Assembly (NCBI GenBank): GCA_024397995.1
Contig: CP073746.1
Coordinates: 3,222,001-3,286,000 of the forward strand
DNA from: a bacterium SCSIO 12827
GTDB taxonomy: Bacteria > Pseudomonadota > Alphaproteobacteria > Rhodospirillales > Casp-alpha2
Direction: 5' to 3'
DNA: 64,000 nt
Shown here one piece after another: positions 18,735 to 27,497 of this stretch (positions within the stretch are counted from its first letter, which is position 1; every line of letters starts with the position of its first letter). The translations under genes were made by a program, and so were the position numbers. The notes below the pieces were generated by a model. It was given only the letters and a program-made list of their open reading frames with translations. It was not told the DNA's origin and did not search any database.

Positions 18735-19601
18735 ATGTACTATTCGCAACTGCGCGCGTTCCATGCGGTCGCCACGCAGGGCGGCTTCTCCAAGGCCGCC
18801 GAACACCTGCATCTGACCCAGCCGACCCTGTCCGACCAGGTCCGCAAGCTGGAAAAGGATTTCGACGTTCTGTTGTTCAACCGCACCTCGCGCTCGGTCG
18901 CCCTGACCGATGCCGGGCGGCACCTGCTCGCCATCACCAACCGGATGTTCGAATGCGAGGGCGAGGCGCTGGAATACCTCAAGGAATCGCAGAACCTGCT
19001 GGTCGGCTCCCTGACGCTCTCGGCCGACGCGCCCTTTCATGTGCTGCGCATCGTGCGCGCCTTCCGCAACCGCTATCCGGGCGTGACCGTGAACCTGAAG
19101 ATCGGCAACTCGGAAGACATCCTCAATCAGCTTTACGATTTCGACGCCGACGTCGGCGTGTTTTCCCATGTGCCCGACGACGCCAGGCTCAAGGTGCTCA
19201 GCCTGCGCGACGACCCCCTGGTCGCCGTCATCAACCGCGACCACTCCTGGGCCGGGCGCGGCGCGGTCAAATTCAAGGAACTGGCCGGCGAGCCCCTGGT
19301 GCTGCGCGAACGGGGCTCGACCACCCGCCGGCTGGTCGAACAGGAATTCGCCCGGCTGGAGCTACAGATGGGCACGGTGATGGAGGTCGAAGGCCGCGAA
19401 AGCATCCGCGAGGCCGTCGCCACCGGCAACGGCATCGGCTTCGTCTCCAAACCCGAATTCGGCTTCGACTCGCGCCTCGTGATGATCGAGCTCAAGGACT
19501 GCAAACTGCCCATGCACGAATACATGGTCTGCCTGGAAAACCGGGCCGAAACGCGGGTGGTTCGGGCGTTCTGGGAGCTGGCGGTGACGGAGCGGGATTA
19601 G
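18735..19601 (+). CDS. LysR-family regulator of AEP catabolism
   Basis: A 288-residue regulator. The N-terminal winged helix-turn-helix (residues 1-60, MYYSQLRAFHAVATQGGFSK then TQPTLSDQVRKLEKDFDVLLF) is followed by a linker helix and a two-lobe inducer domain (about 90-285). The MYYSQLRAFHAVA opening and FNRTSRSVALTDAG are typical of the phosphonate-associated LysR subgroup. It is divergent from the AEP importer operon. I infer that it binds the four GTCAAATCGYTAAT motifs. AEP, phosphonoacetaldehyde or phosphonoacetate are possible inducers; none can be read from the sequence. Confidence 0.9.
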   Translation: MYYSQLRAFHAVATQGGFSKAAEHLHLTQPTLSDQVRKLEKDFDVLLFNRTSRSVALTDAGRHLLAITNRMFECEGEALEYLKESQNLLVGSLTLSADAPFHVLRIVRAFRNRYPGVTVNLKIGNSEDILNQLYDFDADVGVFSHVPDDARLKVLSLRDDPLVAVINRDHSWAGRGAVKFKELAGEPLVLRERGSTTRRLVEQEFARLELQMGTVMEVEGRESIREAVATGNGIGFVSKPEFGFDSRLVMIELKDCKLPMHEYMVCLENRAETRVVRAFWELAVTERD

Positions 19602-19727
19602 ATCAGCTTGGACCTTAGCCTTGTTATTGAATGATACGACCGCTAGCAGCCAAAATCCGGGGCTCATTCCTCACGCTTTCTAGCGGCTGGAAATGGGTCG
19701 ATCCGAGCCCAGCGCACTAGGGAATTC

Positions 19728-19747
19728 TTTACCTAGCGCTAGGTAAA
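19728..19747. promoter_or_regulatory. Perfect 20-bp palindrome, probable operator of the toxin-antitoxin operon
   Basis: TTTACCTAGCGCTAGGTAAA equals its own reverse complement over all 20 bases. It lies 27 nt upstream of the antitoxin start. The antitoxin has an N-terminal helix-turn-helix, so the palindrome is a natural site for autorepression. No other copy was noticed in the window. Confidence 0.65.
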
Positions 19748-19774
19748 AAGGTAAAAGCGGTCCGGGAGACAAAT

Positions 19775-20467
19775 ATGCGCGGCCAAGACTTCGACATGAT
19801 TGGGGTGGGGCTCTACACGATCCCTGAGGCTGCCCGCTTAGTTGGGGTAAGTTCTCAACGAGTACGCCGCTGGGTTTCTGGTTATAGATTCCGCACTAGG
19901 GACGGTCGCGAAGGTGCGTCCTCTCCAATCTGGAATTCAGATGCACCCTCGACAGACACTACTGTCGGCCTAAGCTTCCTCGATATGATGGAAGTTCGGA
20001 TGGTCGATGCATTCCGAGCGCATGGCGTGTCATTTAAAGCGATTCGTGAGGCGGCATCTTATGCCTGTCACGTCCTTAACGACCCGCATCCCTTCACGAT
20101 GAGAGAGTTCTCGACAGACGGTAACCGTATCTTTGCCGAAGCGTTGGAAGGCAAAGACGAGCGGGTGCTCGATATGAACCGGGGGCAGTACGTCAGCAAA
20201 ACCATCGTACAGCAGAGCCTCTTTAAAGGGATAGAATTTGAACACGGGCAAACAGCCCGGTGGTTCCCGGTTGCGAGCAGAAAGATTGTCATTGACCCTG
20301 ATCGCAGCTTCGGGCGGCCGGTTCTCGCTCGTTCCGGTGTGCCGACAGAGGCACTGTTCGCAGCGTACGAAGCTGAGGACTCAATTGAGACCGTGGCCAA
20401 TTGGTACGAGGTTTCAAGAGCTGAAGTCCGCGCTGCCGTCGACTTCGAGAAGAAAGCGGCAGCTTGA
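19775..20467 (+). CDS. Antitoxin-like protein with MerR-like HTH and C-terminal DUF433 domain
   Basis: A 230-residue protein. Residues about 13-45 (YTIPEAARLVGVSSQRVRRW) form a MerR/Xre-like helix-turn-helix. The middle region resembles the large HTH antitoxins, and residues about 165-225 match DUF433 (IVIDPDRSFGRPVLARSGVPT, then VANWYEVSRAEVRAAVDFE). DUF433 proteins are commonly antitoxins of PIN-like DUF5615/Mut7-C toxins, and such a gene follows directly with a 4-nt TTGA overlap. Base composition is visibly lower in GC than the flanking phosphonate genes, suggesting separate acquisition. A palindromic operator precedes the gene. Confidence 0.8.
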   Translation: MRGQDFDMIGVGLYTIPEAARLVGVSSQRVRRWVSGYRFRTRDGREGASSPIWNSDAPSTDTTVGLSFLDMMEVRMVDAFRAHGVSFKAIREAASYACHVLNDPHPFTMREFSTDGNRIFAEALEGKDERVLDMNRGQYVSKTIVQQSLFKGIEFEHGQTARWFPVASRKIVIDPDRSFGRPVLARSGVPTEALFAAYEAEDSIETVANWYEVSRAEVRAAVDFEKKAAA

Positions 20468-20868
20468 GGTTCTTCATCGACAATAACCTACCACCACAAT
20501 TTGCCAGGGCTCTGGACGCCCTAAGTCACGCTGAGGGGCACAGCGTCCAACATCTTAGAGATCTATTCCCTTCTGACACGCCAGATCATGTCTGGCTTAA
20601 CGTTCTCGCTGACGAAGGTAATTGGATCATCATCACGCAAGACCGCATCCGAAAAAATGACCTGGAAAAGATGGCTCTCCGGCGCACCGGAATCGTCACC
20701 TTCATGCTAAAAAAATCATGGAGTGACCACAAATTCTGGGAGAAAGCACAAAACTTAGTGAAATGGTGGCCACGCATTATGGAGCATGCGGAAGGGGTGA
20801 CGAATGGTGTGTTTCTCGTCGACTGGCGTATGTCCGGGAAGGGTAAGTTCGAGACCGTCACGGTTTAG
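20464..20868 (+). CDS. PIN-like (DUF5615/Mut7-C type) toxin
   Basis: A 134-residue protein starting at a TTG that overlaps the antitoxin stop as TTGA, which couples their translation. The opening MRFFIDNNLPPQFARAL holds the first acidic residue of PIN-like nucleases. Further acidic or active-site candidates are DTPDHVWLNVLADEGNWIIITQDRI (about 38-63), with the conserved TxD of the fold. The likely activity is RNA cleavage, blocked by the upstream antitoxin. It lies tail-to-tail with the glutamine-synthetase-like gene and shares the lower GC of its partner. Confidence 0.75.
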   Translation: MRFFIDNNLPPQFARALDALSHAEGHSVQHLRDLFPSDTPDHVWLNVLADEGNWIIITQDRIRKNDLEKMALRRTGIVTFMLKKSWSDHKFWEKAQNLVKWWPRIMEHAEGVTNGVFLVDWRMSGKGKFETVTV

Positions 20869-20942
20869 TCGAATTCTGAACGTCCCTCATCTTTAGTCCT
20901 CATACATAACGACTGTCGCGCTCCCGGCGCTCGGGCCTTGCG

Positions 20943-22310
20943 CTAAATAATCTCGAAATACCGCTCCATCTCCCAGTCGGTGATGGCGCGGCGGAATTCG
21001 CGTTCTTCCCATTCGCGGGTCGCGGCGTAGTGGTCGACGAAGGCGTCGCCGAACAGGCCGCGCGCGGGCTTCGACGTCTTGAGCATCCCGGCCGCGTCCA
21101 TCAGGGTGCGCGGCAGGTTGAGGCGTTTGGGGAAGGTCTTGTCATAGGCGTTTCCCTCAACCGCCTTGTCGGGCTCGATCTTGTTTTCGATCCCCCACAG
21201 CCCGGCCCCGATGCCGGCGGCCAGCGCCAGATAGGGGTTGGCGTCGGCGGCGGCGATGCGGAATTCCACGCGCTGCGATTTTTCCGAGCCGGGGATGATG
21301 CGGATCGCGCAGGTCCGGTTGTCGACCCCCCAGGTCGAATCCGTCGGCGCCCAGAAGCCCGGCACCAGGCGGGTGTAGCTGTTGACCGTGCCGGCGATCA
21401 TGGAAAGGAATTCGGGCAATAATTTCTGCTGCCCGCCGACGAAGTGGCGCATGGTGTCGCTCATGCCGTGCGGCTTTTTCCGGTCCAGGAACACCGGCTT
21501 GCCCGCCTTGGTCGTCAGCGACATGTGGATATGGCCCGACTGCCCCGGCCAGTCCGGCGACCAGCGCGCCATGAAGGTCGCCATCAGGCCGCGCTTCTGC
21601 GCCATGATCTTGGCAAACGTCTTGAACAGCACGGCCTTGTCGGCGGCCGCGAGCGCCCCGTCGACCTGAATGGCCGCTTCGAGCACGCCCGGCCCCGTTT
21701 CCTCGTGCAGGCCCTCCAGCGCCATGTCCATCTTCAGGCAGCCGTCGAGGATGTCGCGGTACAGGTCGCTTTCGACCGTGGAGCGCAGCATGGAATAGCC
21801 GAAGAAGCCCGGCTGGATCGGCTTCAAATCGCGGTAGTTCTTTTCGCGCACGGTTTCGGGTGTTTCCTCGAACATGAAGAACTCGTATTCGAGGCCGGCC
21901 AGCACCTTGAAGCCCATCTTCTCGGCCTTGGCCAGGGTCCGGCGCAGCACGGCGCGGGGGCAGACTTCTTCATACTTGCCGTCGAATTCGCCCAGGAAGA
22001 ACAGCATGTCGTCTTCCCAGGCGATCTCGCGGCAGCTTTCGGGGATGACGCGCACGGGGGCATCGGGATAGCCCGTGTGCCAGCCGGTGACGGAGACATT
22101 GTCGTACAACTGATCCTTGGAATCCCAGCCCAGCACCACGTCACAGAAGCCGAAGCCCTTATCGAGGGAGGAGATGAACTTGTCGGCCTTCATGTATTTG
22201 CCGCGCATGATGCCGTCCATGTCGACCACGCCGACCTTCACGTATTCGCATCCGCGCTCGGCGATGATCTTCTTGGCGTCTGCCGCCGTCTTGACCTGTC
22301 TCGGTTTCAT
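20943..22310 (-). CDS. Glutamine-synthetase-family ligase (gamma-glutamyl-amine synthetase type)
   Basis: A 455-residue ATP-dependent ligase of the glutamine synthetase superfamily. Visible motifs are the metal-binding GLEYEFFMFEE (about 140-150), GQSGHIHMSL (glutamate and ATP site), VDNRTCAIRI, and VEFRIAAADANPYLALAA. The adenylylation tyrosine motif of GlnA is absent (KRLNLPRTL is found in that region), and it is unlike a GlnA in operon context. These proteins generally join glutamate to an amine such as putrescine or ethanolamine. It is the last gene of an operon headed by a phosphonate-regulon motif. I infer that the acceptor may be an aminophosphonate or its product, but polyamine ligation is equally possible from sequence alone. 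Confidence 0.8.
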   Translation of the reverse strand: MKPRQVKTAADAKKIIAERGCEYVKVGVVDMDGIMRGKYMKADKFISSLDKGFGFCDVVLGWDSKDQLYDNVSVTGWHTGYPDAPVRVIPESCREIAWEDDMLFFLGEFDGKYEEVCPRAVLRRTLAKAEKMGFKVLAGLEYEFFMFEETPETVREKNYRDLKPIQPGFFGYSMLRSTVESDLYRDILDGCLKMDMALEGLHEETGPGVLEAAIQVDGALAAADKAVLFKTFAKIMAQKRGLMATFMARWSPDWPGQSGHIHMSLTTKAGKPVFLDRKKPHGMSDTMRHFVGGQQKLLPEFLSMIAGTVNSYTRLVPGFWAPTDSTWGVDNRTCAIRIIPGSEKSQRVEFRIAAADANPYLALAAGIGAGLWGIENKIEPDKAVEGNAYDKTFPKRLNLPRTLMDAAGMLKTSKPARGLFGDAFVDHYAATREWEEREFRRAITDWEMERYFEII

Positions 22311-22343
22311 CTGCCTGTCCCCCTTATTGGAAATCGTTCGGCC

Positions 22344-23519
22344 CTAGAATTCCAGACGCCCCCCATGGGCGTCCAGGAACAATGCCGCGTATTGGTCCTT
22401 GGTGAATGGGATCGGGTTGCCCCCCGCCGTCGGATCCTCGACCGCCATGGCGCCGACCGTGTCGGCATCGTCGCCGGGAATGTTCATCTCGGCCAGGGTG
22501 TGCGGAATGCCGATCTCGGCCCGCAGGTCCAGGATCCAGCGGATCACCCCGGCGGGCGAATGCTCGGCAAGATCGAGGGCGCGGGCCAGGTCCGTCAGGT
22601 CCTTTTCAATCGCCGCCTTGTTAGCGTTGACCACATAGGGCATGAGCACGGCGTTCAAGAGCCCGTGGTGGGCGTCGTAAAGTGCCCCCAGCGGATGGGC
22701 GAGCGCATGAATGCCGCCGAGGCCGCGCTGAAACGCCGTCGCCCCCGCCATGGCCGCCGCCATCATGTGGGAGCGGGCCTCGATATTCTTGCCGTCCGCA
22801 ACCGCGGTCGGCAGCCAGTCCTTGACCAGCCGCATGCCCTCCAGCGCCACACCTTTCGCAAACGGGTGATAGAACGGCGCCAGATAGGCTTCTAGATTGT
22901 GCGAGAGCGCGTCCATGCCCACCGCCGCCGTGACATGCGCCGGCAGGCCGATGGTCAGGGCCGGATCGGCGATGGTCACGCTCGGCATCATCTTGGGATG
23001 AAAGATGACCTTTTTCACGTGGCGGGCACTGTCCGTAATGACCGAGGCGCGGCCCACGTCCGATCCCGTGCCGGACGTGGTTGCGACGCAGACGTTGGGG
23101 GCGATCCCGGCCGGGTCGGCGCGGGCCCAGTTGTCGCCCACGTCCTCGAAATCCCACAGCGGCCGGGTCTGACCCGCCTGAAAGGCGATGGCCTTCCCGG
23201 CGTCCAGCGCGCTGCCGCCGCCGAAGGCGATGACGCCGTCGTGATTGCCCGCCTTGAACGCGGCGACCCCGGCCTCGACATTCTCCAGCGTCGGGTTGCC
23301 CTTGATGGCGGAGAACACCTGGACCGAAAGCCCGGCCCCTTCGACTGCGGATACGGCCTCGGCCACCATGGGCAGGGCCGCCAGGCCCGGGTCCGTCACC
23401 AAAAGCGGATTGGCCATGCCCGCCTGGGTGCAGGCCTCGCCCAGTTCCGCGAGGCGCCCGGCGCCGAAGCGGATGGCCGTGGGGTAGTTCCAGTTTCCTT
23501 TAAGGGGCATCGTTGTCAT
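22344..23519 (-). CDS. Iron-containing alcohol dehydrogenase
   Basis: A 391-residue NAD(P)-dependent group III alcohol dehydrogenase. The nucleotide-binding segment FGGGSALDAGKAIAFQ lies near residue 100. Metal ligands appear in VGMDALSHNLEAYL and HALAHPLGALYDAHHGLLNAVLMP, which hold the expected Asp and His residues. Fe-ADHs are recurrent in phosphonate clusters, where they act or are thought to act on phosphonoacetaldehyde or hydroxyethylphosphonate. The gene lies 5 nt after the aldehyde dehydrogenase gene, so the pair is tightly coupled; an alcohol-to-aldehyde-to-acid sequence is a reasonable but untested reading. Confidence 0.9.
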   Translation of the reverse strand: MTTMPLKGNWNYPTAIRFGAGRLAELGEACTQAGMANPLLVTDPGLAALPMVAEAVSAVEGAGLSVQVFSAIKGNPTLENVEAGVAAFKAGNHDGVIAFGGGSALDAGKAIAFQAGQTRPLWDFEDVGDNWARADPAGIAPNVCVATTSGTGSDVGRASVITDSARHVKKVIFHPKMMPSVTIADPALTIGLPAHVTAAVGMDALSHNLEAYLAPFYHPFAKGVALEGMRLVKDWLPTAVADGKNIEARSHMMAAAMAGATAFQRGLGGIHALAHPLGALYDAHHGLLNAVLMPYVVNANKAAIEKDLTDLARALDLAEHSPAGVIRWILDLRAEIGIPHTLAEMNIPGDDADTVGAMAVEDPTAGGNPIPFTKDQYAALFLDAHGGRLEF

Positions 23520-23524
23520 GGGGG

Positions 23525-24916
23525 TCAGACCTGCGTGCGAAGGTGAAAGGACATGGGCCGGGTCAGGTGATCGTAGCCCAGGGGCGACAGGGTGCAGCCC
23601 CGGCCCGAATTCTTGACCCCGGTCCAGGCCAGGGCCGGGTCCAGATAGTCGGCCCGGTTCATGAAGAGCGTTCCCGTCTCGACGCGGGCACCCAGCGCCA
23701 GGGCCGCGTCCGCATCCGCCGTCCAGATGCTGGCGGTCAGGCCGAAGTCGCTGTCGTTCATCAGGGCCACGGCCTCGTCGTCGCCGGAAACCTTCATCAC
23801 GCCGACCACGGGGCCGAAGGATTCTTCCGTCATCACCCGCATGCCGTGGTCGACGCCGACCAACACCTGCGGCGCCATGTAGGCGCTGCCCGCCCCGTCG
23901 CGCGGAAAGGCCTTGGGATCGATCAGGGCCTGGGCCCCGGTCTGGACAGCGTCGGCGATCTGGCCGCGCACGAAGTCGGCGGCCTTGGGCCGCACCATGG
24001 GGCCCAGGGTCGTGGCCGGATCAAGCGGGTCGCCCAGGACATAGCCCTTGGCGATCTCCACCATGCCCTGAACGAAGTCGTCATAGACGTCGGCGTGGAC
24101 ATAGACCCGCTCGATCCCGCAGCAGCTTTGCCCGGAATTGAAGAACGCCCCGTCGGTCACGTTCTCGATGGCGTGGGGCAGGTTGGCGTCGGCCCGCACA
24201 TAGGCCGGATCCTTGCCGCCCAGTTCCAGCCCGATGCCGATGAAGCGGCCCGCCGCCGCCTGCTCCATGGCCGCCCCGCCGGGGACGGAGCCGGTGAAGG
24301 CGACGAAATCGATCTCGGGGGATTCCACCACGCGGGCGGTCTGGTCGTGGGTCAGGTGCAGGACCTGGAACAGGCCATCGGGGGCCCCCGCGGCCTCGAA
24401 CGCGCGGGCGATGCGCTCCCCACACAGCGGCGTCTGCGTCGCGTGTTTCAGGACCACCGCGTTGCCGGCCATGATCGCCGGGACGATGGCGTTGACCGCC
24501 GTGAGGTACGGATAGTTCCAGGGGGCGACGACCAGCACGACGCCCAAAGGCATGCGGCGGATGAAGCGGGTGAAGCCGGGCTTGTCCGGGGCCGGCCGGT
24601 CGGCAAGCACGTCTTCCGCAATCGCGATCATGTGCTGTGCCCGTTCCGCGAAGCCGTTGACCTCGCCCGCGCCATAGCGCGCGGGCCGGCCCATCTGGCG
24701 GGCCAGTTCCTCGGAAATGTCTTCGGGGTCTTTGATGAAGGCATCGACCATGGCCGTGCACAGCGCCGCCCGCTCGGCGACCGGCACATGGCGCCAGGCG
24801 ACCTGACAGGCCCGGGCGCGGTCGAGCGTGGTCTGAATATGGGCATCGGCGGCGGCGGGACGTTCGGCGTAAACCGCGCCATCGACGGGAGAAATGCATG
24901 TAAGGGTTTCGGTCAT
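23525..24916 (-). CDS. Aldehyde dehydrogenase (second, distinct from PhnY)
   Basis: A 463-residue NAD(P)-dependent aldehyde dehydrogenase. Catalytic Glu231 is in LELGGKDP and nucleophile Cys265 in NSGQSCCGIERVYV; PWNYPYLTAVNAIVPA and FTGSVPGG mark the cofactor fold. It is about 20 residues shorter than PhnY at 7744-9201 and clearly not its duplicate. It sits between the D-2-hydroxyacid dehydrogenase and the iron alcohol dehydrogenase. The substrate is unknown; candidates from context are phosphonoacetaldehyde or a gamma-glutamyl-amino aldehyde made after the operon's ligase. Confidence 0.9.
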   Translation of the reverse strand: MTETLTCISPVDGAVYAERPAAADAHIQTTLDRARACQVAWRHVPVAERAALCTAMVDAFIKDPEDISEELARQMGRPARYGAGEVNGFAERAQHMIAIAEDVLADRPAPDKPGFTRFIRRMPLGVVLVVAPWNYPYLTAVNAIVPAIMAGNAVVLKHATQTPLCGERIARAFEAAGAPDGLFQVLHLTHDQTARVVESPEIDFVAFTGSVPGGAAMEQAAAGRFIGIGLELGGKDPAYVRADANLPHAIENVTDGAFFNSGQSCCGIERVYVHADVYDDFVQGMVEIAKGYVLGDPLDPATTLGPMVRPKAADFVRGQIADAVQTGAQALIDPKAFPRDGAGSAYMAPQVLVGVDHGMRVMTEESFGPVVGVMKVSGDDEAVALMNDSDFGLTASIWTADADAALALGARVETGTLFMNRADYLDPALAWTGVKNSGRGCTLSPLGYDHLTRPMSFHLRTQV

Positions 24917-24986
24917 GGAGCACTCGGTCTGTGGGCCGGGGAAAGGCGGACGTTAGCCCGCCGGTCCGGCGCGCGCCAGGGTGTTT

Positions 24987-26003
24987 CTAGCCCTCGAACC
25001 GCACGCCCTGAGTCTGAGCGCGCAGGCGCGGGTCGGGCGATTTCACGGTCACGGGCCGTCCCTCCAGAACCTCGCGGCAGCGCTCCAGGGTCTCAAGCTC
25101 CAGGCGCTCCATGGCCTCATGGGTGAAGAAGGTCAGATGCGGCAGCAGGATCACGTTGTCCATGCCGAACAGGGGGCTTAGGGGATGGCCTTCGAGCATC
25201 AGCGGCTCCTGGCTGTAGACGTCGAGGCCGGCACCCGCGATGCGGCCTTCCAGCAAGGTGCGGACCAGGGCCGCCTCGTCGATGACCGCCCCCCGCGCCA
25301 CGTTCAAAATGATCGCCGTCGGCTTCATGGCCGCCAATTCCTTGGCCCCGATCAGGCCCCGCGTTTCGTCGTTGAGAACCGAATGGACAGAGACGACATC
25401 CGATCGCGCCATCAGGTCCATCAGGTCCGCCACGGGCTCGATCCCGATGCGCATCAATTCGGCGGGCGGGGTATGGGGGCTGTAGGCGATGACATGCGCG
25501 CCGAACCCCGCCCCGGCCATCTGCGCGAAGGCGCGGCCGATGCGCCCGGCCCCCACGATGCCCACGGTCTTGCCCGCGATGTCATTGGCCAGCCATTTTT
25601 CCTCGGGCCAGGCCCAGCCGTCGGCCCGCATGGCGCGGTCCAGCGGGATCAGCTTTTTCGCCAGCGCCAGCATCAGGGTGAAGGCCCCTTCGGCCACCGT
25701 GCGTTCGGCATATTCCGGGATGTTGACCACGGGGATGCCCCGCGCCCACGCGGCCGCCATGTCGATGGCGTCGATACCGACGCCGTATTTGACGATGCCC
25801 TTGAGTTTCGGGGCCGCCGCGATCACCCGTTCGGTGATCGGCGTATAGCACATGAGGATCAGGTCCGCGTCGGCGACAGCGTCGAGCAGAACGTTCTCCC
25901 CCGCCCCGTCGGGCACCAGAACCAGATCGACGCCCATGTCGCGCAGGCCTGCGTCGATCACTGGGCATTGCAATTCGCGGTCCGTGCGGACGACCTTGAC
26001 CAT
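24987..26003 (-). CDS. D-2-hydroxyacid dehydrogenase family protein
   Basis: A 338-residue NAD(P)-dependent oxidoreductase of the D-isomer 2-hydroxyacid dehydrogenase family. The Rossmann motif is VGIVGAGRIGRAFAQM (about 150-165). The catalytic Arg is in LNVARGAVIDE, followed by a Glu in DVYSQEP and the His in LLPHLTFFTHEA. I chose the ATG at 26003 because AAGGAACACAG precedes it; the frame runs open to 26189 inside the aminotransferase gene, which is not coding. In an operon under the phosphonate motif it may reduce or oxidise a phosphono-2-hydroxy acid, but this is inference. Confidence 0.88.
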   Translation of the reverse strand: MVKVVRTDRELQCPVIDAGLRDMGVDLVLVPDGAGENVLLDAVADADLILMCYTPITERVIAAAPKLKGIVKYGVGIDAIDMAAAWARGIPVVNIPEYAERTVAEGAFTLMLALAKKLIPLDRAMRADGWAWPEEKWLANDIAGKTVGIVGAGRIGRAFAQMAGAGFGAHVIAYSPHTPPAELMRIGIEPVADLMDLMARSDVVSVHSVLNDETRGLIGAKELAAMKPTAIILNVARGAVIDEAALVRTLLEGRIAGAGLDVYSQEPLMLEGHPLSPLFGMDNVILLPHLTFFTHEAMERLELETLERCREVLEGRPVTVKSPDPRLRAQTQGVRFEG

Positions 26004-26035
26004 CTGTGTTCCTTCCCTTGCCGGGTTGTTGTCGT

Positions 26036-27439
26036 TCAAGCCAGGCCTGCTTCGCGGGTGGCATCCGTGATGGCGCGTTCCAGCACGTCGAGGGCCTGAT
26101 CCATCTGGTCCCGCGTCACCACCAGGGGCGGCGTCAGGGTCAGCGTGTTGCCCATGGAGATTTTGAACGACAGGCCGCCGTCCAGGCAACGGTAGAGAAC
26201 GTCTTCAACAAGATCCGCCGCCGGCGCTTTCCCGGCCTTGTCCATGACCAGTTCGACCCCCATCAGGAACCCCCGCCCGCGCACGTCGCCGATGACGCCG
26301 ATGCGCCCCTTCATGTCATGCAGGCGGCCGAGAGCATAAGCCCCCAGGGTCGCCGCGTTCTCGACCAGGTTTTCGTCCTCGATGATCTCGATCGTGGTCA
26401 GCCCGGCCCGCGTGGTCACCGGGTTTTTCTCGTGCGTGTAATGGCCAAAGGCGTAATCGCCGGCGACGTCCAGGCCCGGCCGGGCGATGACGGCGGCGAT
26501 GGGCAGGATGCCGCCGCCGAGCCCCTTGCCCATGACCAAGATGTCCGGCACGACATCATCATGGTCACAGGCGAACATGCGCCCGGTCTTGCCCAGGCCC
26601 GTGGGGATTTCGTCGAAGATCAGAAGCGCGCCGACGTCGTCGCAGGCCTGGCGCACGGCGGCCCAGAACCCGGGCGGCGGCACGAAGGGCACGGCGCGGG
26701 CCGGTTCGGCGATCACGGCGGCGACGTCGCCTTCCTTTTCCAGCACGTAGCGCACCATGTTGGCGCAGGTCATCTTGCACAGGTTCAGGTCCGGCTGGCC
26801 GTCCGTTTCGGGATATCCATAGGGGCAGCGGTAGCAGGCGAAGGGGGCGACGTGCTCGGTCCCCGCCAGCAGCGGGCCGACCAAGTTCGATCTGAACAAC
26901 TGTTCCCCGCCGACCGACGACGCCCCGAATCCGGCGCCGTGAAAAGCGTCCCAGAACGACACGGTCTTGAACCGCCCGGTGGCCGCGCGGGCCAACTTCA
27001 GCGCGACCTCGACCGCGTCGGACCCGCCCGTGGTGAACAGCACCTTGGACAAATCGCCCGGCGCGATGTCGGCCAGTTTGCGCGCCAAGGCCGTCGCGGG
27101 CGCGCACGCAAACCGGCGGGGCGCGAACGGCAAGGCGTCCATCTGATCGGCGATGGCCTTCTTCAGGCGCGGATGGCCATAGCCGATGTGATGCACGTTG
27201 TTGCCGTGGAAATCGAGATAGCGCCGTCCTTCGGCGTCCTCGATCCACGGCCCCTCGGCCTTGGTGATCACCGACAGGCAGGGCGTGGACACGGACTGGT
27301 GCAGGAACAGGTCTGCGTCCTCGGCAAGTTGTGTCTGCGACGCCGCCCCCAGGGCCCCCGCCGCCCATTCCCGGCGCCGGGGCGAGGCATTGCTTTCGCC
27401 CTCGGACGGGGCCGGAATGGCGGGTTTCTCAATGGGCAT
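26036..27439 (-). CDS. Class III aminotransferase-fold PLP enzyme, candidate (R)-1-hydroxy-2-aminoethylphosphonate ammonia-lyase (PbfA-like)
   Basis: A 467-residue fold-type I PLP enzyme. Lys305 in LVMGKGLGGG binds PLP, with Asp276 in LLIFDEIPTGLGKTG and TTGGSDAVEVALKLAR for the phosphate. The N-terminal LDFHGNNVHHIGYGHPRL and FAPRRF are family-typical. PbfA, an ammonia-lyase with this fold, converts 1-hydroxy-AEP to phosphonoacetaldehyde and is recurrent in AEP clusters, where databases usually label it aspartate aminotransferase. I place the ATG at 27439; a TTG frame start at 27502 falls inside the regulon motif and is unlikely. It leads the five-gene operon and its promoter carries motif copy D 59 nt upstream. 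An ordinary transaminase remains possible. Confidence 0.72.
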   Translation of the reverse strand: MPIEKPAIPAPSEGESNASPRRREWAAGALGAASQTQLAEDADLFLHQSVSTPCLSVITKAEGPWIEDAEGRRYLDFHGNNVHHIGYGHPRLKKAIADQMDALPFAPRRFACAPATALARKLADIAPGDLSKVLFTTGGSDAVEVALKLARAATGRFKTVSFWDAFHGAGFGASSVGGEQLFRSNLVGPLLAGTEHVAPFACYRCPYGYPETDGQPDLNLCKMTCANMVRYVLEKEGDVAAVIAEPARAVPFVPPPGFWAAVRQACDDVGALLIFDEIPTGLGKTGRMFACDHDDVVPDILVMGKGLGGGILPIAAVIARPGLDVAGDYAFGHYTHEKNPVTTRAGLTTIEIIEDENLVENAATLGAYALGRLHDMKGRIGVIGDVRGRGFLMGVELVMDKAGKAPAADLVEDVLYRCLDGGLSFKISMGNTLTLTPPLVVTRDQMDQALDVLERAITDATREAGLA

Positions 27440-27497
27440 GGACAGCACGCGTTCCCCTGGATTGGTCGACGGAGTGTCGCCAGGGGTCCCGGTATAC

